From the NCBI GenBank assembly GCA_964023275.1, contig OZ029917.1, positions 26,602,505-26,666,504 on the forward strand: a DNA stretch of 64,000 bases. Direction: 5' to 3'. Each line of letters starts with the position of its first letter. The stretch's first letter is position 1. The stretch is from Norana najaformis (lineage: Eukaryota; Annelida; Clitellata; Crassiclitellata; Hormogastridae). The translations under genes were made by a program, and so were the position numbers. This document shows, piece after piece, positions 46,944 to 59,150 of the stretch. The notes below the pieces were generated by a model. The model saw nothing but the letters and a program-made list of their open reading frames with translations, searched no databases and had not been told where the DNA came from.

Positions 46944-47430
46944 CAGTGGCGTTGCTACATATTTTTACGTCCGGGGAGAGTGAAGGCAATCGCCCCTACC
47001 CCAATAGAAATTTTGAATTTTAACGAAAAACAACACTTTAGAGAAGCGTCATGTGTTGAACATTAATCGATGCCATAATATTATGACACCAATAACTCAA
47101 AACAAAATTTTTCTAGCCTCGATAGCCACAAAGTCTCTGAGAATCTCACTGAAATTGATGGAAGCAGCTACTTCTGAATGGAAAGAACAGAAAGGTTTGT
47201 TAACCAATCGCGTGGCATTGTAGACCGTAAATAGGATTTAATAAGTTTAATTTTGCTGAAAGAATGTTCAAAAGAGGCTACTAAGGCTGGCAATGTCAAA
47301 GGGAATATGCGACCAGATCTCGTATGCCTCTAACCCCGTTGTTGAAACATACTTCAGTGCAGTCCAGTGGAAAAAACACTTCCAAGTACGACGCACAATT
47401 TCGCCATATTGAAACTTCTTTTCAAATCAC
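46944..47430 (-). mobile_element. hAT transposon remnant (transposase dimerisation domain)
   Basis: A hAT-like terminus CAGTGGCGTTGC begins at 46944. On the minus strand, 47100-47300 reads ASFEHSFSKIKLIKSYLRST, then MPRDWLTNLSVLSIQ, the conserved C-terminal dimerisation region of hAT transposases of the ZMYM1/zinc-finger type, with frameshifts following. The rest of the transposase would lie to the right (47430-48000) but was not recognised, and the other terminus was not found. Confidence 0.6.
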
Positions 47431-48199
47431 CGTCTGATCGTCCATTTTAATCCTCAGGAAAATAGCCATCACTGTTTTGTAGATAATTAGTTCATCTTTT
47501 TACTATGAAGTTGGGAAATAAAATAGAAATGCGTCTTGGCCATGCGCCTATATCTTGCAAGGCTCACCGATCTGTAGTTCCATCATCAACGTAAGCGAGC
47601 TCTTCGTCCTCCTTCTGTGTAGGAGATCAAGTCGAGCTAAAATCTTGATTAACACTTTTATAACTTACAGTTGCATTTTCAAGGAATTGTGGTACTTCTG
47701 GGTTCCCCTCAGTCAGTTAATCACACCCTTCAACTTTAGTTACTGACTGATGAAACTGCTGTGGCACGCTGGATTCATCGTCTTGGCCATCTGGAACTGC
47801 TGGAGAATTATTGCCTCCAAAAAGCTGTCATAAATTCCATGGAACTTGATGTAGCTGTTGCTCTTTTCTCTCGCAATTTCCTAAACTGAACTCCACTTAC
47901 TTTCTGTCGCTTAATTTTTAAAATAAAGGCAAGAGATACGCACAAAATAATGATCAGAAATACTAAATTGGATATAATATTCCACGACTTTATGGCTCCT
48001 GCAGTGTTAACTGCCCACCTGCCATTGCCTCGTTGAATTTCTCCTAAGGCCGCCTCTGATTTTAGAGGGGAAAGGCAAGCGATGAGAATGTCTGAATCTC
48101 ACGCCTTATTCCGGAACCGGGCGCTTTTGGCCTGAAAACTATGACAGGCGTAAGAGAAGGATGAAGTTTTGATCTGACACGAACAATATTTCATTCTGC
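47431..48199. other. Possible continuation of the hAT remnant, no intact gene
   Basis: AT-rich sequence with no intact frame. It would correspond to the upstream part of the decayed transposase if the element is longer than 500 bp. Confidence 0.25.
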
Positions 48200-48205
48200 G
48201 AGAGC

Positions 48206-48244
<39 letters not shown>

Positions 48245-48475
48245 AGAGAGAGAAAGAAAGAGAGGGGAAAATAAAACTGGGGAGAGAGTGGTGGGGTAGA
48301 AAGGAGAAAAAGGTCTACTCTGACAGCGGTGATCGATTATTGTTGGTCTATCAGATATATATATATATATATATATAACTGGTTAGATAGACTGATAGAG
48401 AGAGATAGAGATAGATATATCGAGATAGATAGATAGATAGATAGAGAGACAGAGACAGAGAGTGAGAGAGACAGA
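48200..48475. repeat. GA, AT and GATA microsatellite cluster
   Basis: (GA)n at 48200-48265, (AT)n at 48354-48375 and GATA/GACA repeats at 48385-48475. Confidence 0.9.
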
Positions 48476-48479
48476 TTGG

Positions 48480-49003
48480 ACATTTATTTGGCGCTACTTG
48501 TAGAGAAACTTATCAGAGGCGCTCTATGCGCTAACCTCAACGATGTTAAATGTCATAGCAAAGTAACTATGTCTGTAAGAACAAGCAGTTCGTCAGTTAA
48601 CAAGCAATATCTAGACAACTAAAAATATCACCAGTGGAAGACTCGCGCATTCATGCTGGCTGAGCCCAACAAAAGGAGTTCACATGTAGGGTTGGCAGAT
48701 GACGACATGTTTAGAGTTCATGGACCAAGCAACGTCGGAGACGTAGAACGAAGGCGAGCGATGGTCTTCGCAGCACAAAATAACCCTGCCGTCCAACGCG
48801 GTCCCTCAGAGGTGGCACCGTCCGGACATCTCTCTCGAGTCACCATATATCGATCCGTGACAGCTATTCGACTAATGGTGCAACTCCTCTCTGGTAGACG
48901 GTCGAGGGCCCCATTCCGAAACCTCTCTTCGCCTATCGATAGCAGAAATTGGTCCGTAGGTGTGAGCCGCGAGCATCCATCTGGAACCTATAATCCCCCT
49001 TAA
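48480..49003. other. Protein-like open stretch, probably retroelement-derived
   Basis: A frame on the plus strand (48653-49003) reads DVERRRAMVFAAQNNPAVQR and then PSEVAPSGHLSRVTIYRSVT. The region starts with TTTATTTGGCGCTACTTG, similar to the complement of LINE 3' ends here. No family was recognised. Confidence 0.25.
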
Positions 49004-49216
49004 GTAGACATGGATTATTCCTAGAAAAAGGGTACAGATCATAAGCAGAAAACAGAAAAACCGTCAAATAAACTCCACATTACGTGTCTGAATAGTATAA
49101 ATGATGTTCTGTTTCCCAGAGAGCACTGGACAATTAGCCGCGCTTAGTGCTCTTTATTTAGATTTAATTAACAACGAAACGCCAAAGCGATCACAGTAGC
49201 TATCCGAACACGAAAG

Positions 49217-49263
49217 AATAATAATAATAATAATAATTATTATTATTATTATTATTATTATAA
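49217..49263. repeat. (AAT)n(ATT)n palindromic microsatellite
   Basis: About seven AAT units run directly into about nine ATT units, a near-perfect palindrome at the 3' end of LINE D. Confidence 0.95.
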
Positions 49264-49870
49264 TATAGAGATTAGAGTGCTGTAGTTCGTAAGCAGTCGA
49301 CGAGTCGAAAACAACGATTCAGAAGCACTTGGAGCATAGAGAAACAGTTAGTCCAGGAAGGCATGCAAGAAAAGTTCGGTTTTTAAATGTTTCTTGAAAG
49401 TAGTGATGGACAGAAGGAAGATTGTTCCATATTCGAGGAGCTCCCGAGATGAACGATTTTAATGAAGTTGAAGTACGACAGCGATGATGAACTAAGGTAC
49501 GGTTACCAGAGGACCTCATACTTCTTGAGGGCATATGTATTTGAAGAAGATCAGTTAGATATGAGGGAGTATTCAGTGTTGAGCAGTTGTAGATGATGCT
49601 TGACATCTTGTGTATAATCCTTTCTTTAATCGGTAACCAGTGAAGTGATTTCAGGAGTGGTTTACTGGGAGTGCGGTATGATGGGTTACAGACAACCCGA
49701 AGAAATTTGGCTTTGAGAGGAATTTTAAGATGAAATGACGAGAGGCTAAAACATGGCCATCATGGCCGCCGGATACGTACCTTAATATACGTTGTATTTG
49801 GTTGTTCTGTAGGTTTAATTTCATAAAAAGGAATCCCATATTTCTTGCGCTGTTAATTACCGCGTTATTA
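49264..49870 (-). mobile_element. LINE family D, 3' end
   Basis: The minus strand encodes LKSLHWLPIKERIIHKMSSI, then IYNCSTLNTPSYLTDLLQIH, GAPRIWNNLPSV and FKNRTFLACL, the C-terminus of a CR1/L2-like reverse transcriptase. It differs in sequence from families A-C. It ends at the AAT/ATT tail. Confidence 0.75.
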
Positions 49871-50039
49871 TTATTTTGTGTCTTGTAATTTTATTCCTAG
49901 ACAAGACAGGAAGGTTGCATATTCAGACAGACTCTGCAGATTGTTTGTTGTTTTCTGATTAGCTCATTGGTTATAGCGTAGGTCAAGGCGCCTCACCTTA
50001 CCTGACAAATTACGTCAAAATCATCGCCATGGTACATGT

Positions 50040-50315
50040 ATCTCAGCTTGCCAGGTTAGCTACATGGGTTAAAGCGTACATCAAAGCGCCTCTGTTCGTG
50101 AGGATGCTGGTTCGCAAACCAATCGTGGCCATATGTTAGAGATTTGAATCTTGAGCTAGCACGGTCCGTACACGGGAACTTTAAACAGCGTAGCGCCCAT
50201 TCAAACGGACAGCGGTGGTGAAGGAACTCACCTGATAAATTCTATGCAAAATGAGCAGGTTTCGAGGCTATACGGTCGCTAGAAAACCGTGTATATTTAC
50301 ATTTACAGTTTACAT
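50040..50315 (+). mobile_element. SINE family 1, full-length tRNA-derived copy
   Basis: The tRNA-like head has an A box (GGTTAGCTACATGGG, about 50054) and a B box GGTTCGCAAACC (50109-50120), about 50 bases apart as pol III promoters require. The body contains GCGCCCATTCAAACGG, ACAGCGGTGGTGAAGG and GGCTATACGGTCGCTAG, and the tail is TTTACATTTACA. A second partial head (TTAGCTCATTGGTTA) lies just left, at 49965-50005. Confidence 0.85.
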
Positions 50316-51969
50316 TTCTAGTCAGTGATGCAGCCACTCTTAGGTCCAATTATCTAACTGTCATTTATTTCTATATAGACTCATACGATAAGCACAAAGC
50401 CAGATTTGGGTAAATGATGTATGTGTTCGCTTGTAACTTCCTTTTCATGTAAGCGCAAGTTTATGGTTAGTTTCAGCTGAGTTTAGCAATGTTTCTCCCC
50501 GACAAAGGAATAAAATTCTGTTTAATTCCGTCCAGTGTTGTTCGAATGAAAATCCTGCTCCTGTAGAAACCTCTGTTGGTGACCCCTCCGAGCTGTTGAC
50601 TTTTAACAGTTACGAGGGGTCATCAGGTGCATATGGTAGCAGTTTTCTCCATTGTGTATCAATAATATATGTTGCCTGCAATGAGATTACCTGTCAATCG
50701 CTGAAGATCGTAGTGTGGCCGTTTGAGGCAATGAAACAGAGCTGCTACATATGTAAGCTTACTCTGTCACTTGGGAGTTTATGTGTGTTCAGTGTATAAA
50801 GGTAGACCCTAGACTGAGTAGGTTGCTGAGTGATTACAGTCCACTCTTGGACAGTGTTAAAGAAGAACTCAGCTCATCTATAGGCAATGAGGAGCTGTTT
50901 GTCCGCTGTTTCATTCCGTAGCCTGAGTGTCTAGGTTAACTCTTTCTCCTTCCTCACTTGTCTTTCGTGTCACGAACTGCGATTACGAATGACACGTATG
51001 TCGAAGCATCGATAACTCTCTTTGCTAAAGAGCTGGGAGTGAATGACGATAATTATGTATCAGTGTCATCTATGGCTGACGGCGTCCGTAAGACAATGTT
51101 AACGCAGTGGAATAACCATCATCAAAAACCGGAATAGACAGAAGGACAGAAGGACCGTTATTTACAAGCATGCATTCATGGATGCAATGGATGTTAACTG
51201 GCTCGTCTGACCCGCTTGCATCTGTATCACGTCATCGACTGCTAAGTTTGAATTGAATATTCAGTCAACATACAGAATTCTAAATTCCTCTATCTCTGCG
51301 TGTCTCAGTCAGTCAGTCAGTCAGTCTGTCTGTCTCTGTCTCTCTCTTTCTGTCTCGGGCTCACTTCCCTAAGAGAACACTCGAGGGAGCGTACCCTCCC
51401 TGAAAATGAAGCCATAGTCTTCTTCCTCAAAATGAGTTGTGCCTTTAAGTCGACTTTAAGCACAAATGAGCCAGCACTCGTCGATGATTAAAGATAAACT
51501 ATTGTAGGTCTATCTATTGTGTGCGACATAGCAGAAGTGTTTTCATGCAAGAGTTATTAGGCCGAAGGTATCACATGTTGCGAATGGGTAATGGGATCTA
51601 ATGCACATTATAGAACAAATATGTCCGTGTATATAACATACACAGTCGTCGATTGTCGTCGTTTGGAGTTGAGTTCCCGTTCTGATTTGGTTTCTGAACT
51701 ATGCAGATAGAATTTCTGTGCGAAGCGTTCGCTGTCTCGTGCTTGGCTCACCGCTTGCATTAGCGAGGACATCGGATGTCTGGTTTCGCATTTGTTCACC
51801 TTTCGATGCAGCTGCAAGAGTCTTGCGGTTGACCGCCAAAGTTTCTTTTCTTCCTTTTCTTTCTTTTCATCTCTTACTCTTTCTCTCTTTCTGTCTTTCA
51901 CTCTATCTGTTCAGCATTTTTTCGCTTCCAGGGCCGCTTGAAATCGTTGGCAGGCTGCAATTGCAGGTC
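50316..51969. other. No recognisable gene
   Basis: A CAGT repeat lies at 51306-51327 and CTTT/TCTTT-rich DNA at 51845-51905. The open frame at 50596-50799 has no recognised features. Confidence 0.35.
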
Positions 51970-52935
51970 GTTAAAAATATTATTACTATTGTTATATTTA
52001 TTATGTTTATTATTGTTATTGTCTAGCAACTTCTATGGCGCCGGTATCTACACCTCAAGGCATCAACCGATGGCGCAACAAAATCAAGCCGCAGTCAGAT
52101 CAATACTCAGAAACTCAGTCCACTGAGACAGAAAGGCAACATTTAATAAATAAGCCAACTGAAAAGTGAGTCTTAAGTTGAGACCGAAATCCCACAAAAG
52201 ACTGAACAGAACGAACGAACAAATGCAGCAAGAGAGTTCCAAAATTTAGGTCCGGCAACCAAAGAAGTTCGTCCTTCAGGAATACTTCTGTTCTTGGCAC
52301 GACCAGAGAAAGTCAGTCGGGTGACCTGGTTGAATATTGATGAGTCTGGGGAATGAGGACTGATTTTAAGTATTGTGATTGGCTAGAGTTCAATGTTTTA
52401 TAAACTATGAGCCCCAATTTGAAAGAAATCCTTTGCTGAACAGGAAGCCAATGCAGAGATACAAGTACACGGGTTATGTGCTCATATTTTGACGTGCATC
52501 TGACAGAGATATCCTTGAAGACTTAGAGACAAAACGCCTAATTCTCTCTATATCACAAATATATGTCTATATATTACGACTTACAATTACCATTTACATG
52601 GTCGGTGAGAGACATATCAGAATAGAAAACAACGCCTAAGTTACGATCAACATCCACCAACAAGTGATCATCCAGCTTTGAAGACTTAAACCACTCCTTA
52701 AGCTGCTGTGGCGTGCCCAGTAGTAGAACTTCATATTTGGACGTGCCATGGAGAAGTTTATTAGCCACCATCCAAGACTGCACCTCCTCAAAAGCTGGAA
52801 AACAACTGCACAGACGAGTGAGAAGACAAACTGTCAAATGAAATGTAAATGTGAGTATTATCGGCATAGAAATAATGTCCAAGTGAATGATTGTCGACTA
52901 ATGTAACCTAGTGGTGTGATGTATAATGCAAATTT
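51970..52935 (-). mobile_element. LINE family B, 5'-truncated copy
   Basis: The tail (ATT repeats, 51975-52022) and 3' UTR (GCAACTTCTATGGCGCCGG, CATCAACCGATGG) match the copies at 25544 and 29953. Coding pieces are VQSWMVANKLLHG, LLLGTPQQLKEWFKSSKL and DRNLGVVFYSDMSLTDHVN. At the transposon-insertion site it reads AGATCAATACTCAGAA, again unoccupied. It is more diverged than the other copies. Confidence 0.85.
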
Positions 52936-53781
52936 GCTTATACACACGTGCACGTCGGCTACACATCACCGCTCATACATTGAATATATAGCAATCCGTT
53001 TCTATCATGGTGACTGATAGATGTAGTTATACAGTAATGGTCCCTGTGTCTATTCAGCTACATTATGGTGGTTGTTCCATTGCGTTAATGTTGTCTCAAG
53101 GACGCCATCAACCATAGATGAAACTGGTACATAATTATTGTCATTCACCTCTACCTCTGCTATGAAATTTCATTTTGGTCTGGTGTGATTTGATGTGACT
53201 TTATATACAGTGAATCTGTAGTAACGACAATTACATAACAGCAACTTAAGAAAGAAGGTCTTCTCGTGGCTGTTTACTGATTCAACTGTCAGCAAATATT
53301 AAAGCAGTGAATTAAATTGAACGCTATACAGTTTGGTCAGTTACACAGACCACTGCTGTGTGACATGAGTAAATCTCAAGTGTAGATCCTCATACAAAAA
53401 TAGAAGAAACAAATCACCCTAAATATTTGCGTAAAATCGCCTAGGCACATATAGGCACAAAAGGCTCTTAATATTACGAGGAAATTACATTAATCGATCT
53501 CTTCTATAATTGCATATACTATCAACAGTAAACACGCACTGCCGAGCTGCTCATAATGGATCAATAAGCTTCGATCGAACCTGATTTCAGAGCGACCAGT
53601 GTACTTGTAAGGCAAGTCTTCCTATTTACCCCCGGGGCTAAAAACAGTGTTTTTATAGACTTGTGATCATGGCAATGAGACGGCTGTCGTCTAAGGAATG
53701 CAGACGTGGACGCCATTAAATCATCTGCGTCTTGACCTCACCAAGACTCAGTGGCCTCTACATGGATTGGTGCGATGCAGG
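52936..53781. other. No recognisable gene
   Basis: AT-rich DNA; nothing recognised. Confidence 0.35.
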
Positions 53782-54123
53782 TCAGGATCGAAAACAACTA
53801 TGCAGCGCTGACATCGGCTGGAAATCTTCGGTAGTTCTTGCGAATCTTCGAGTGCTATTCAAGAAGGTCTCGCTCTGGATGACCTTGTAAATTCTATTTG
53901 CTGGTCGTGTTACTGTGATTCGAGACGGAACAGTGTCAATCGGCGGAACCTGTTCTTTGGCTTTCCACTTGGCCAGCAGGATCAGTCCACAGGAACCAGG
54001 CACATATAAGACGAAAGCGAGTTCCTTGGACCTTTTTACGGAACACAGTACGATCTTGAGGTTCCCTTCAAGACGTTTTAGCAGCTCGTCCACAGGACAT
54101 GAACAGCCAATCGACTCTGTTGA
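53782..54123 (-). CDS. Candidate terminal exon or gene fragment, unidentified
   Basis: On the minus strand a branch-like TTGCTAAC and an acceptor-like CATCTCAACAG precede an open frame that reads SIGCSCPVDELLKRLEGNLK, then IVLCSVKRSKELAFVLYVPG, SCGLILLAKWKAKEQVPPID, TVPSRITVTRPANRIYKVIQ and SETFLNSTRRFARTTEDF, ending at TGA (53782-53784). About 110 codons with balanced composition and no low complexity look protein-coding. I recognise no domain. No AATAAA signal was seen close downstream, so it might equally be a retroposed or mobile-element fragment. Confidence 0.4.
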   Translation of the reverse strand, partial: STESIGCSCPVDELLKRLEGNLKIVLCSVKRSKELAFVLYVPGSCGLILLAKWKAKEQVPPIDTVPSRITVTRPANRIYKVIQSETFLNSTRRFARTTEDFQPMSALHSCFRS

Positions 54124-55544
54124 GATGCGATATTGCGGATCATTACTAGGTTAGCAAAGCATTGCTATTCTGTTTCGGGCTTTAGAGGATTTTGCTGATG
54201 TAGTTTGCACATCATGTTTGCCGTTTTCATGAAACTAAACATCACGCGTCTATAATTGCGAAGATGAAGAAAAAATTCAAACATTTAGAGCCGTTTAATC
54301 ATCTCACTCTACTCCTCACTACCCAGAACGTAGATGTCCGTTCCCCAGTTGTTCAGTTTACGGATAGCACTAATAATTGGCCTAAAACTGGCACCGTTGG
54401 AATCTGATATGAACTAGACCACGAAAATGAAAATACTATACACCGCCTATCTAACTGATGTCCCGTCTCCCGCTTGCATTCGTACTCTACAACGTCCGGC
54501 CGACTCACTGACTGGTTGACCCGATACAACATATAGTCGTCCACCTCTACTGCAATATGACACTGATGATTGTAGAATATACATCGGATGTCCTAATTTC
54601 ATCGGCGAACTGTGCGTTCCAGTTTCCGCTCGGCCTGGCTGTCGGTCAGTGCGTCCTACGGTCAGTGGTGGGATCACGTTGATACTCGCCGCCGTTCATC
54701 GACATGTGTTTGTCGGGGCTTCTTCTCCTTTCGACCTCTTTCTGAAGAGCTTCTCAAAGGCTTAAGTTTGGTTTCGCTTAATCCACAAAATTTACATTTG
54801 CCAAAGTAATGAAGGCACCTTTCCTGTCACTGTCATCGAGCGATTCGGAGAGATTCTTTGATCCCTGTGCTGATGCGGTGATGCGGGGTAACTGTATATA
54901 TTACAATCTGATAGTGTCGCCGCCAATCTGGAAATTATTGTGGCCAAATGCCTCCAGTAATCAGCCATTATCTTATGAGAGACCTTTCAAAATTAAATTT
55001 ATATTCTAGCGTTCTTAGGTTACATTTATGTTCAGAAGCAGTGTCTTGAAATTATAACCCTATATTAGTCTATTTATGCGGATCCTTTGCTGGCTGTTGT
55101 TTTTATGGCAAATTAATTGATTTGGTTAATTAGAAATGAAGCATCGAGGGTGATGGTGATTATTAGTTTCCAATATAATTATATCTCGGAGAAATGAAGT
55201 ATTATTAAATCGAGGTTTCCTGTTGTTGCAGTTGTCCGCGCCGTCAGTCGTCGCTGACTGGATGTCGATGACTGAACAGCAGAGAAATGGGGAGGGGTAG
55301 TTTGTGAGGTGCAAGTGGAAAACAGACGGAAGAAGTCAGCTAATTAATTTATCAATTAATTCTGATTAAATTATACAATTCTCTCTCTTAAATTAGACAT
55401 ATGTTGGTCCAGTAATTATTTCTATATTGGTGTCCAGACGGGCTGTGGGGTTCTGATAGGCACAAGATACGTCAGTACAACAACATTAAAGTCTTTGATT
55501 ACCAGTGTAAAACATCGGTAACAGACATTCTGTAGTGTAAATCC
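54124..55544. other. No recognisable gene
   Basis: Several short open frames on both strands; none shows a motif or good splice context. If the exon at 53782-54123 is real, part of this stretch may be intron. Confidence 0.3.
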
Positions 55545-55800
55545 AACGTACGTTTTGCTACAGCTACCGTAAGGCCTTTGACCCTGCTCATTTTCAATGA
55601 ATCTATCGGGTTAGATACTGCACCACCGCTGCCTGTTTGAATGGGAGCCACGCCATTTAAGGTCCCCGTGTACGGACCGTACATGCTAACCCCAGATTCA
55701 AATCTCTGAAATAAGCCACAATTGGTATGCGAACCGGGATCCTCACACACAGAGGCTCCTTGGAGTTCGCTTTAACCAATGTAACTAACCAGGCCAGCAA
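55545..55800 (-). mobile_element. SINE family 1, full-length copy
   Basis: Read on the minus strand it starts with GCCTGGTTAGTTACATTGG (A box), has a B box GGTTCGCATACC (complement of 55724-55735), then the body with ACCTTAAATGGCGTGGC, GCAGCGGTGGTGCAG and GATTCATTGAAAATGAGC. Confidence 0.85.
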
Positions 55801-57364
55801 TACACATAATTATGATAAATGTAGGGCATGTGTATCTAACGATGTATTCAATACCCAAGTATACCTCATGTCGTCTATATATCAAAAGCACATTATTCGC
55901 AGCTGCATTTGTTTTTCTTTTTAAAGCTCTTTGCTGACACAAATGTGCTACCGAAGTGAAGTCAGGTCACATCGTTTCGATCCCACGCGGACCTATTATA
56001 AGTCTCTGTTGCTCAGAGGCCATGATGATGGGATCTCTTTGTAGAATGCAATCACTTACTCAGATGTATGCCTTGTAAAAATGCTTTGATTTGATTGATC
56101 CAGGGGAAAACATAATAAGCTATGAAAATATAGTCCTCCAGAAAAATCCAAATTCAGCGTAAAATCAGTTCCAGCCAAGTGGAAATATTAGTTACATGTA
56201 CATGGTCCTGATATCAGCCTGTCAACTGTTGAAAACAAAAAAAAACAATCAGTTAAAAATATGAATGCATTATTTTTAGAAGTTGAAAGTGCTCGACTAT
56301 TGTACTGGTATGTATTGTGTAAGTTATATCTCAACAATTTTATTCTCATCGAGAAATAAGTCTGGTTGTTTGTTCAGTGGCATAATGAGGATTCTGATTG
56401 CCGCAATTTATTCGTGAAAGTGATGATGCCTGTTTCCGAACTCATGAAAGAGAGATTCAAAATTTACTTTAAAATCAAACATACAAAATGGGGCTTTTAA
56501 TAGCTCGAAGATTACATTTGTAAAACAAGAATTTGTTTTAGCAAATCTGCCTGAAATAGTTAAACAATGAAAACGCAGGTTTTTATAAACAACATATCTG
56601 AAAGTTCCCGGCGATGTCAAGTACAAATAAGGCGTTTTTCATAATAATTGCTATTTGCAATGCTTTCAACTCATGCTGTTCGACTGTTACGGTGACTTCA
56701 AATATCTTATGAGACGTGCATCTAACAGATAGAATGGCGGCAGTATTAGTAACGTCAAGCAGCGTCAGCAGAACCACCGACTCACAGCTCGGCAATCCAG
56801 TGCCTATGGTTTTGGGCTGCCTGTCGTCGACAAGTGAGCTGTTTAGAGCATTCTGCAATGACTCTGACCTGTAATAACGCCCTTAATGCTCTTTATACGA
56901 GTGCATGTTTCACTTACACTTGGTTGCAATGGGTAATAAGAGAAGAGTCTGCATCATAACCCCCGACCCTTATATGGCAAAGCCAGAAAAACACTTCTTT
57001 GCCTCTTTTCCTCTGGCTTAGCCTTCAATACAGAAATATGTCTCATAGAACGACGACAGCTATATGTGTGTTAGAGGGTATTTATGTATAAGATGAGTGC
57101 AAATTACAGGACGGACCCATGATTCGCTTCTTATCGTACAGATGAAATGCTTACAGTTTTCTACTCGCGACTGTGTCAGTTCTACGCCATTATAATGTTA
57201 CTTACATTATATGCATCTGCATGCGTAGACTCACTGAGAGGCCATGCCGAGTATCTATGGTGTAACTGCCAAAGATTAAATCTAGTCAAAGTAACAAAGG
57301 GGATTGTCGTTGACTGAATACTTATGTTCCAGATGTGCTAACCTGCTGTTATTCTGTTGCACCT
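55801..57364. other. No recognisable gene
   Basis: A possible isolated B-box-like TCGTTTCGATCCC lies near 55973. Otherwise AT-rich DNA without supported features. Confidence 0.35.
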
Positions 57365-57955
57365 GTTTAGTATGTGGAGCTGTTGACATCTAAAGCTCAC
57401 GAGAAAGCAGCAACGATTGGATTCAGTATAAATCCGGAAAAGATTAAAATCATGATGATAGGAAAATGAAATGGAAAGAGAAAAGATCATATTCAGCGAC
57501 AAAGAAGTGGAGTTTCTGGATGATTTCTGCTACTTCGGAAGCTTGATATCAGCAGACATCAGTTGTGACAAAGAAGTGAAGATACTCGTAGAAAGGCAAA
57601 TGCTGCGGATAACAGCAGATGCAGTGCTAGAACTAAGACACGGCTATACGAAGCCATAGTATTAAGCACACTGCTATATGGATCTGAAACCTGACCAATG
57701 TCGGTCGCAAACAAAGAATAGACTGGAGACAGCAAATCACAGATGGATGAGAAGCAGTCTGCACATTTTGTGGCGTGATAAGATAATGAAGAAACCCACA
57801 AGAGAAGGGAAAGGACAAGAAGAAAGAGAAAATCATCAGAAAGAGAAGATTGAAATGGATGAGACATGTAGGCCTATATCGTCTTGAAAATGTGGACGAT
57901 GGCTTATGAAGAAAAACATAATATTCAGAAATGTCGTGTAAAATTATATAGCGCC
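57365..57955 (+). mobile_element. Decayed LINE reverse transcriptase C-terminus (different clade)
   Basis: Frames read GFSINPEKIKIMMIGK, then DKEVEFLDDFCYFGSLISAD, and TRLYEAIVLSTLLYGSET. This is the signature of the common endonuclease/reverse-transcriptase group with FxYLGSxIs and LLYGsETW motifs, distinct from the CR1/L2-like families elsewhere in the window. It carries several stops and frameshifts and ends near TTATATAGCGCC. Confidence 0.7.
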
Positions 57956-58459
57956 TCCAGAAAGACGTCAGTTCATAAGATAACGATGCAGCGCGATATT
58001 TTGTCTATAAAGCATCTGTCACGATGTCCGAAGCGACAGAAAATCCATACAGAACAACACCGTGGAGGAAAGAGCGCCGCGCGTGTGCGTAAGCACGTAG
58101 ACCGATACATATATATACACACACATACGGGCATATATTATATTCGTATGCACGTATATGTCTACGGTTATTTATGCAGTGTCATACATAGAAACACAGA
58201 GACATGTTCAGCCATAATGTCTGGCGATAATTTTAACAACAGTAAAGATATGGGCGACAATTCATCGAGGATACAACGGAATCGAGACATTACTAGCAAA
58301 ATAACAAATAACGAATGCATCTTCTTCTATGCTGCTGGTTTGCGCTACCCATCAACACACCCATCATCCCTATGCTTTCGCGCTCGCGCCCATTTACCTT
58401 CATGCTTTCACACAGCCACACACCCATACCCCCAATGCTTTCGTCCGCTCACATAATTG
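57956..58459. other. No recognisable gene
   Basis: An open frame continues over CA/TA repeats (58108-58145) to 58456 but shows no domain; its last part is CCACACACCC-type repeat translation. Confidence 0.3.
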
Positions 58460-59150
58460 TCCTGTCAATGTAAGTCGAAGTCAGTGTATATTCGTAATAG
58501 AAGCAGAATTAGGCGTTATATCCTTACGTCTTATTCAGAGACATCTCTGGTTAATGCATTGGTCTCAAATCGCCCTGATTAAAGCAACCCGTTTCTTACC
58601 GGTACCACGTAGCCAAACACGCAGAAACTCCAAAGAGTTCATAACGCGTTAGCTAGAACCATTACTGATAGCCCTACATCAAGAAATTGTCATATGTAAC
58701 CCCTGTAGTCAAATCTTTGCATTGACTTTCTATGCAGCAAAGAATTTGATTCTAATTGGGCTTAAAGTTTATAAAACATTGAACATTATAAAATATTCAA
58801 CCACAGTACTTAAAATCAATTCTTATTCTGTAGACTTATCACTATTCGCCTGGGTCATCTGATTGCTAAAACCTAAAAGTTTTCTTGGTGAACGGGAATT
58901 TTCGGCTGCTGAACCTAAACTTTGTAACTTTCTTTCTGCATCTATTAGTTTTGTTCTGTCTCTCGTGTCATCTGGGACCTAACTTTTCAGTTGGTTTATC
59001 CACCATAACCATTTACCCACCACAGTCTGGCTCTCTGTGTCGGTGTGCTGGCTTTCTGGGTATTGACCTGACTGTGGGGCGATTTTGGCGTGCCATCGGT
59101 TGATGCTTTGTGCATTAGACACCGGTCAATACTAATACTAATGTGGCGCT
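58460..59150 (+). mobile_element. LINE family B, 5'-truncated, plus strand
   Basis: The plus strand encodes decayed versions of the LINE-B C-terminus (IRRYILTSYSETSLVNALVS, KLQRVHNALARTITD) and ends with the LINE-B 3' terminus GGCGTGCCATCGGTTGATG, then GTGCATTAGACACCGG. Many stops show it is old. Confidence 0.75.
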
